A stretch of DNA of 18,592 bases, from assembly GCA_050999295.1 (NCBI GenBank), contig JBPCPI010000073.1, forward strand, positions 1-18,592, read 5' to 3'. This document shows positions 13,905 to 18,592 of the stretch, piece by piece. The stretch is from JACCQS01 sp050999295 (GTDB lineage: Bacteria; Actinomycetota; Actinomycetes; Mycobacteriales; Geodermatophilaceae). The position numbers and the translations under genes were made by a program. The notes beneath the pieces are model-generated. The model worked only from the letters and a program-made list of their open reading frames with translations. It made no database searches and had not been told where the DNA came from. Positions within the stretch are counted from its first letter, which is position 1; every line of letters starts with the position of its first letter.

Positions 13905-16208
13905 ATGCCCCCCAGCACCGAGGTCGACACCCCACGCCATGACCTCGCCGACGAGGCCCTGGCGGTGCTCAGGGAGCTGACCGGCCGGCCGGCTGCGGAG
14001 TTTCGCGAGGGCCAGCACGTGGCGATCGCGGCCCTCGTCGAGGGACGGCGCCGCGCGTTGGTCGTGCAGCGCACGGGATGGGGTAAGTCCGCGGTCTACT
14101 TCGTCGCCACTGCTCTGCTGCGGGCTCGGGGTAGCGGCCCGACGCTGCTGGTCTCCCCGCTGCTGGCGCTGATGCGCGACCAGGTTGCTGCCGCAGCACG
14201 AGCCGGCGTCCGCGCCATGGAGATGAGCTCGGCGAACACGACCGAGTGGGACGACGTGGCTGAGCGACTGGCCGCGGATGACGTGGATGTCCTGCTGGTT
14301 TCACCCGAACGGCTGACCAATCCGCGTTTCCGAGCGGAACTGCTGCCGGACCTGCTGCGTCGCTGTGGACTCCTGGTCGTCGACGAGGCGCATTGCATCT
14401 CCGACTGGGGCCACGACTTCCGGCCGGACTATCGCCGGATCCGGGACCTGCTCACCCAGCTGCCGTTGGGTACCCCGGTGCTCGCGACCACGGCCACCGC
14501 CAACGAGCGCGTGGTCGCCGACGTTGCGGACCAGCTTGGGGCCGGGGGGGTCGAGGTCACCACCGTGCGCGGACCGCTGGCTCGGGACTCCCTGCGCCTG
14601 GGCGTCCTTCGGCTTCCCACCGACCGGGCCCGGTGGGCCTGGCTGTCGGCTCATCTGGGCGACCTGCCCGGCAGCGGGATCGTCTACACCCTCACCGTCG
14701 CAGCGGCCGAGGAGACCGCGGCCCTGTTGCGTGACGCGGGCCACGACGTACGCGCATACACCGGTCGCCTCGACGACGCCGAACGACGGTCGGCCGAGGA
14801 GGCGCTGCGGGCCAACGACGTCAAGGCGTTGGTCGCCACGTCTGCACTCGGGATGGGCTTCGACAAACCCGACCTCGGGTTCGTCATCCATCTGGGGGCG
14901 CCGTCCTCGCCGGTCAGCTACTACCAGCAGGTCGGACGCGCGGGACGGGCCGTGGAGCGCGCCGATGTGCTGCTGCTGCCCGGTACGGAGGACTTGGCCA
15001 TCTGGCAATGGTTCGCCACCTCCTCCATGCCACGACAAGACGACGCGGCGGCCATCCTGGGTGCCCTGCGTGATTCAGACAAGCCGTGGTCCACACCACG
15101 ACTGGAGACCGTGGCCAACGTTCGCCGGACCCGGCTGGAGCTGTTACTCAAGGTGCTCGCCGTTGACGGCGCCGTCGAACGGGTGTCCGGCGGCTGGCGG
15201 GGTACGGGCCAGGAATGGGTCTATGACGCCGAGCGGTACGAGCGGGTCGCCCGGACGCGCGAGGCCGAGCAGAAGGCGATGATCGCCTACGCGCGACCCG
15301 CCGATTCGCCGACGACGACCTGCCGGATGGCGTTCCTGCAGCAGTCCCTGGACGACCCGACGGCGACAGCGTGCGGACGCTGCGACGTCTGCGCAGGGCC
15401 CTGGTACCCGACCGACATCCCCGCGCAGGCAGCAGCGGCGGCCGCCGAGCGCCTTGACCGTCCCGGCGTGGAACTAGCCACCCGCGCACAGTGGCCCACC
15501 GGCGTGGAACGGCTCGGGGTCGCGGTACGCGGCAAGATCGGCATCCACGACCAGCTGCAGACCGGGCGGGCGGTCGCCCGGCTCACCGATCTCGGCTGGG
15601 GCCAGAGGCTGCGCGCCCTTCTGGGTGACGACGGCCTCGGCCATGAGGCATCGGTGGGGATGTTGGACCGGGAGCCCCCCGGTATCGAGGAGGATCCGGA
15701 TGCCGCAAGCGACGCTGGCCGCTCCGCGCGGCTCACGTCGACCGCCTCGACCGCATCGCCTGCGTCCCCCTCCGCTCGTTCGCTGGATGGCCCGCCCGAC
15801 GAGGCGCTGCTGCGTGCTTGCGCCCAGGTGCTGGCGGCCTGGGATTGGGACCGCCGGCCGGGCGCGATCGTCTCGATTCCCTCTCGGCGCCGACCCCAAC
15901 TGGTCACCGGTCTAGGGCGAGGGCTCGCCCAGCTGGGTCGGCTGCCCTACCTCGGCGGGCTGGATCTCGCCCACGGCGGTCCGACCGGGCAGCCCGGTGG
16001 CAACAGCGCATTCCGGCTGGCCACGGTCTGGGAACGGTTTGTGGTCGGACCCGAGCTAGCCGACCGGATCGCCGAACTGGGCGACCAACCGATCCTGCTG
16101 ATCGACGATCTTGCTGACTCGCGCTGGACCATGACGGTGGCCGGCCGAGAACTTCGTCGCGCCGGCGCCACCGCCGTACTCCCCTTCGCCCTCGCCCTTG
16201 CCGCCTAG
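13905..16208 (+). CDS. RecQ-family DNA helicase fused to a phosphoribosyltransferase-like domain
   Basis: A 767-residue protein. Residues 30-350 form the two RecA-like domains: motif 0 FREGQ (33-37), Walker A RTGWGKS (56-62), DEAHCISDWGHDFRPDY (160-176), TTATAN (195-200) and motif VI QQVGRAGR (341-348). A RecQ zinc-binding subdomain follows with Cys473, Cys490, Cys493 and Cys496. Residues about 590-630 are a Ser/Thr/Ala/Pro-rich linker. From 630 to the end lies a second domain whose ILLIDDLADSRWTMTVAG (730-747) matches the PRPP-binding loop of type I phosphoribosyltransferases (ComF-like). No HRDC domain is seen. It should unwind 3'-tailed DNA in repair; the role of the PRT-like tail is unknown. 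It starts leaderless and ends 8 nt from the convergent pseudogene. Confidence 0.88.
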   Translation: MPPSTEVDTPRHDLADEALAVLRELTGRPAAEFREGQHVAIAALVEGRRRALVVQRTGWGKSAVYFVATALLRARGSGPTLLVSPLLALMRDQVAAAARAGVRAMEMSSANTTEWDDVAERLAADDVDVLLVSPERLTNPRFRAELLPDLLRRCGLLVVDEAHCISDWGHDFRPDYRRIRDLLTQLPLGTPVLATTATANERVVADVADQLGAGGVEVTTVRGPLARDSLRLGVLRLPTDRARWAWLSAHLGDLPGSGIVYTLTVAAAEETAALLRDAGHDVRAYTGRLDDAERRSAEEALRANDVKALVATSALGMGFDKPDLGFVIHLGAPSSPVSYYQQVGRAGRAVERADVLLLPGTEDLAIWQWFATSSMPRQDDAAAILGALRDSDKPWSTPRLETVANVRRTRLELLLKVLAVDGAVERVSGGWRGTGQEWVYDAERYERVARTREAEQKAMIAYARPADSPTTTCRMAFLQQSLDDPTATACGRCDVCAGPWYPTDIPAQAAAAAAERLDRPGVELATRAQWPTGVERLGVAVRGKIGIHDQLQTGRAVARLTDLGWGQRLRALLGDDGLGHEASVGMLDREPPGIEEDPDAASDAGRSARLTSTASTASPASPSARSLDGPPDEALLRACAQVLAAWDWDRRPGAIVSIPSRRRPQLVTGLGRGLAQLGRLPYLGGLDLAHGGPTGQPGGNSAFRLATVWERFVVGPELADRIAELGDQPILLIDDLADSRWTMTVAGRELRRAGATAVLPFALALAA

Positions 16209-16216
16209 CACCTACC

Positions 16217-16541
16217 TCACCGCTGACCCCGTGGCTCGAGTACGGGCTTGACGTCCACGATGGGTGTTCCGTCCAAAGCCTCGAGATCGCTGACGCGCAC
16301 CCGAGTGCCCTCGATCGCAAGGATGCACCACCAGGACGTCCCGGCGCGAGCGGTCCAGCCAGGTCAGCACGATGATCTCGGTGCCAACCACGAGGTCGCC
16401 AATCCCGGTCCGGAGTGCTGGATCGAACACCAGCCAGGCCTCCGGCGATCCCTCATCGCCCTGTTTGGGTGCGGCGTCGCGGTCGACGAGCGGGGACTCG
16501 ACCCAGCCGATCGGCCGAATCTCGTACCGGACGTCGCGCAT
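16217..16541 (-). pseudogene. TrmO/TsaA-like tRNA methyltransferase remnant with internal deletion
   Basis: From ATG 16541 (GAGAGG upstream on the minus strand) one frame reads YEIRPIGWVESPLVD, DEGSPEAWLVFDPAL and WLDRSRRDVLVVHP, the N-terminal half of the TrmO/TsaA (YaeB) family. At about 16318 the homology jumps to another frame, which reads AIEGTRVRVSDLEALDG then TPIVDVKPVLEPRGQR and stops with TGA at 16217. The block expected between them, with the hallmark RSPxRPNPIGL of the AdoMet/tRNA-binding core, is missing. A deletion of about 28 codons, not a multiple of three, has removed it. The remainder is about 108 codons against the 140-160 usual in the family. The gene is not functional as read. 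Confidence 0.7.
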
Positions 16542-16836
16542 CTGACCGCCTCTCGACCGACCACTGTCACGGCGCATCAAGCGCCGGAGCCACATTCCTG
16601 ATCAGGGGGATACGCAGCGCAGACCGAGGTAATCGCCGGCGGCGAAAGCACGCCAAGGAGCAGCGGCCACCCGACAACCAAACCAGCGGTGGACTGGTCG
16701 CTGAACCATGCACCCACCCTGGCCCAGCTGTCGCCAGGTGATCAGGACGCTCTGCTGGGGCTGATACTGCACGGCTTCCGGAGCGCCGCACCCAACGGTT
16801 GGCGTAACCGGGGCCGCCGGATGGGAAGGTCGTCTG
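16542..16836. other. Intergenic region upstream of allantoinase
   Basis: About 295 nt between the TrmO remnant and the allantoinase gene. Open frames here have no recognisable homology. The only structure I can support is the small inverted repeat at 16792-16802. A promoter for the allantoinase/allantoicase operon is expected here, but no clear -10/-35 pair was found. Confidence 0.5.
16792..16802. promoter_or_regulatory. Short inverted repeat, possible operator for allantoinase
   Basis: CCAAC-G-GTTGG is an 11-bp inverted repeat whose centre is about 40 bp upstream of the allantoinase start. Position suits a regulator site, but the length allows chance. Confidence 0.25.
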
Positions 16837-18219
16837 GTGCCCGACCTCGATCTCGTGATCCGCGCCCCAGCAGCCATCATGACCCCGGCAGTGGAAGGGG
16901 TGGGCACCCATCCACGTGGTGGTTTTGGCCAAAACCGCCAGGTCGGTGCGTGTGTGGGCGTACGCGCCGGCCGGATCGTCCAGATCACGCCGTACGGCGA
17001 CCAACTCACTGGCAACAGGGTTGTGGAGTTAGGCGAGGAGGTGGTCCTGCTCCCCGGACTGGTGGACACCCATGTCCACGTGAACGAACCCGGACGCACG
17101 GACTGGGAAGGCTTTGCCACCGCAACCCGCGCTGCGGCCGCGGGTGGGATCACCACCATCATCGACATGCCGCTCAACAGCATCCCGCCGACTACCGACG
17201 TCAGCGCGCTAGCCGAGAAACGTGCGGCCGCGCGGGGGCAATGCCACGTGGATGTTGGTTTCTGGGGAGGGGCCGTACCGAGCAACCTGGGTCGGCTCCG
17301 ATCGCTGCACGATGCGGGCGTCTTCGGGTTCAAGTGCTTCCTGCTGCACTCCGGCGTAGATGAGTTCCCGGCGCTCGACAACGCCGGAATGCAAGCCGCA
17401 CTTACCGAAGTCGCCGACTTCGACGGCCTTCTGATCGTGCACGCCGAGGACGCACACACCATCGACACCGCGCCCGCGCCGCACGGCCCCCGCTATGCAG
17501 ACTTCCTGGCCTCCCGCCCGCGGGGCGCGGAGCAGTCTGCGATCGCGGCCGTCATCTCAGGCGCCCGCGAGACTCGCGGCCGGGCGCACGTCCTGCACCT
17601 AGCCGACGCTGATGCGCTGGCCATGCTGCGCGAGGCGCGTACCGACGGTGTACCGATCACCGTGGAGACCTGTCCGCACTATCTGACCTTCGCCGCCGAG
17701 GAAGTTCCCGACGGTGCCACCCAGTTCAAGTGCTGCCCGCCGATCAGGGAGGCCGAGAATCGTGACCGGCTCTGGAACGGCCTGCGACATGGCGACATCG
17801 ACTGCATCGTGTCCGACCACTCCCCCTCGGCACCGGCATTGAAGCGACTGGACACCGGCGACTTCGGTGCGGCCTGGGGCGGGATCAGTTCGTTGCAGCT
17901 GTCCCTGTCGGCGGTTTGGACCGGCGCGCAGCAGCGCGGCGCCAGTCTGGTCGAGGTCGTCGGTTGGATGGCCCAGGCTCCGGCCGCGCTGGCCGGTCTT
18001 ACCCGCAAGGGCCAGATCGCGATCGGGCACGACGCGGACTTCGCCGTCTTCGCCCCGGACGAGAGGTTCGTGGTCGACCCATCCCGCCTGGAGCACCGGC
18101 ATGCGCTCACGCCGTACGCGGGGCGCACGTTGTCTGGCATCGTGCGACAGAGTTGGGTACGCGGTCGCGAGACGGGCCCGCACCCGATTGGCCGACTTCT
18201 GACCCGAGGGAACTCATGA
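16837..18219 (+). CDS. allB: Allantoinase, carrying an in-frame palindromic insertion
   Basis: Hydrolyses allantoin to allantoate; amidohydrolase superfamily, binuclear metal centre. The 460 residues contain every ligand: HVHVNEPG (His79, His81), the lysine carboxylated in the family, Lys166 in FGFKCFLLHSG, His202 (IVHAEDAH), His254 (VLHLAD) and Asp327 (SDHSPS). MPLNSIPPTT and ETCPHYLTF are typical of AllB. GTG 16837 is the start, with GGGAAGG upstream. Near the N terminus, residues about 22-39 (VGTHPRGGFGQNRQVGAC) have no counterpart in the family as I know it and coincide with a palindromic DNA insertion. The segment lies in the N-terminal beta-sandwich, away from the metal site, so the enzyme may still work. 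Its stop overlaps the allantoicase start (ATGA). Confidence 0.92.
   Translation: MPDLDLVIRAPAAIMTPAVEGVGTHPRGGFGQNRQVGACVGVRAGRIVQITPYGDQLTGNRVVELGEEVVLLPGLVDTHVHVNEPGRTDWEGFATATRAAAAGGITTIIDMPLNSIPPTTDVSALAEKRAAARGQCHVDVGFWGGAVPSNLGRLRSLHDAGVFGFKCFLLHSGVDEFPALDNAGMQAALTEVADFDGLLIVHAEDAHTIDTAPAPHGPRYADFLASRPRGAEQSAIAAVISGARETRGRAHVLHLADADALAMLREARTDGVPITVETCPHYLTFAAEEVPDGATQFKCCPPIREAENRDRLWNGLRHGDIDCIVSDHSPSAPALKRLDTGDFGAAWGGISSLQLSLSAVWTGAQQRGASLVEVVGWMAQAPAALAGLTRKGQIAIGHDADFAVFAPDERFVVDPSRLEHRHALTPYAGRTLSGIVRQSWVRGRETGPHPIGRLLTRGNS
16900..16959. repeat. In-gene imperfect palindrome flanked by GTGGGC direct repeats
   Basis: GTGGGC occurs at 16900-16905 and 16954-16959, exactly 54 nt (18 codons) apart and in the same codon phase. 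Between them lies a near-central palindrome: GGTTTTGGCCAAAACC (16921-16936) is perfect. With 25-nt arms from 16904 to 16953, 19 positions pair as Watson-Crick and 3 more as G-U in RNA. Removing one GTGGGC plus the 48 nt between restores TPAVEG joined to VGVRAGRI, a normal family N terminus. Confidence 0.75.
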
Positions 18220-18592
18220 TTGACCGACCGTCCGCGTCGCAGCAGGCGCCCGTCGTGACGACCGACGGTCCCGGTTTCGCGGGCCTGCCCGACCTCGCCT
18301 CCCGTTCGCTGTCCGGTGCGGTCGTTGCCGCCAACGACGAATTCTTCGCCGAGAAGGAGAACCTCGTACTGCCCTGGGCGGCCGCTCCGGTGGCCGACTT
18401 CGGACACAAGGGAAAGGTTTACGACGGCTGGGAAACCCGACGCCGCCACGAGCCTGGGCACGACTGGGCCATCGTACGTCTCGGCGTGCCGGGCCGGGTG
18501 CACGGCGTGGTCATCGACACAGCGTGGTTCACCGGCAACTTCCCGCCGTACGCTTCGCTGGAAGCGGCTGCGGTAGAAGGACACCCGTCGGT
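18216..18592 (+). CDS. alc: Allantoicase, N-terminal part (runs off the window)
   Basis: The ATG at 18216 overlaps the allantoinase stop by 4 nt (ATGA), so the two are translationally coupled. The 125 visible residues contain LPDLASRSLSGAVV, NDEFFAEKENLV, KGKVYDGWETRRR, HDWAIVRLG and VIDTAWFTGNFPP. These are the first conserved blocks of allantoicase, which forms two beta-sandwich repeats and hydrolyses allantoate to ureidoglycolate and urea. About the first 40% of the usual length is present and looks intact. With the allantoinase it carries the pathway from allantoin onwards. Confidence 0.92.
   Translation, partial: MIDRPSASQQAPVVTTDGPGFAGLPDLASRSLSGAVVAANDEFFAEKENLVLPWAAAPVADFGHKGKVYDGWETRRRHEPGHDWAIVRLGVPGRVHGVVIDTAWFTGNFPPYASLEAAAVEGHPS

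Noticed and set aside
16689..17363. Plus-strand ORF of 224 aa overlapping the allantoinase 5' half
   Set aside because: It is in another frame of allB, with Arg/Pro/Gly-rich low complexity after residue 40. The first 38 residues look more protein-like but match nothing I know.
16602..17468. Minus-strand ORF of 288 aa opposite the allantoinase
   Set aside because: It is antisense to allB, has no homology, and its composition is typical of a shadow frame.

Overview
The window is GC-rich DNA from an actinobacterium (Actinomycetota). Evidence: strong G/C preference at third codon positions, several genes with a TANNNT -10 box 6-8 nt before the start codon (leaderless-type promoters), ATGA start/stop overlaps, and protein families that read as actinobacterial. 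The genus cannot be fixed from sequence alone; Propionibacteriales is a guess.

Left end (1-1056): the 3' end of a mercuric reductase gene (merA), directly followed by the decayed remnant of a TniB-type AAA ATPase that lost its Walker A end and carries two frameshifts. This looks like the scar of a mer/tni transposon. 1096-3539: a three-gene minus-strand operon (4-TM membrane protein, NAD(P)-binding atypical SDR, DUF1772 protein) divergent from a TetR/WHG regulator, with an AT-rich palindromic operator candidate. 3662-5967: a tiny Cys-rich ORF behind a leaderless promoter, an alpha/beta hydrolase, and a GlgC-like nucleotidyltransferase split by two compensating frameshifts. 6000-7463: an unusual SDR with an N-terminal CxxC/CxxC zinc-ribbon-like module and Thr at the usual catalytic Tyr position. 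Two 18-bp palindromes lie upstream of it, exactly 42 bp apart. 7591-9694: an ABC exporter operon (ATPase, permease, TetR) with a 41-bp near-perfect palindromic operator in front.

9783-18592 is dominated by urate/ureide catabolism. Uricase, 5-hydroxyisourate hydrolase and OHCU decarboxylase form a tightly coupled minus-strand operon turning urate into allantoin. A HpcH/HpaI-like (DUF6986-type) protein is divergent from it. Allantoinase and the start of allantoicase, again ATGA-coupled, lie at the right end. A block of unrelated genes separates the two halves: a PHP-family phosphatase, a RecQ helicase fused to a phosphoribosyltransferase-like domain, and a TrmO/TsaA pseudogene with an internal deletion.

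The most notable observation is in the allantoinase gene. A roughly 50-nt imperfect palindrome sits in frame near the N terminus, flanked by a 6-bp direct repeat (GTGGGC). Removing exactly 54 nt restores a normal-length N-terminal domain. It resembles the in-gene palindromic elements known from Rickettsia, but in an actinobacterium. Other intergenic hairpin-like repeats (12866-12936, 13798-13848) suggest palindromic small elements are common in this genome.
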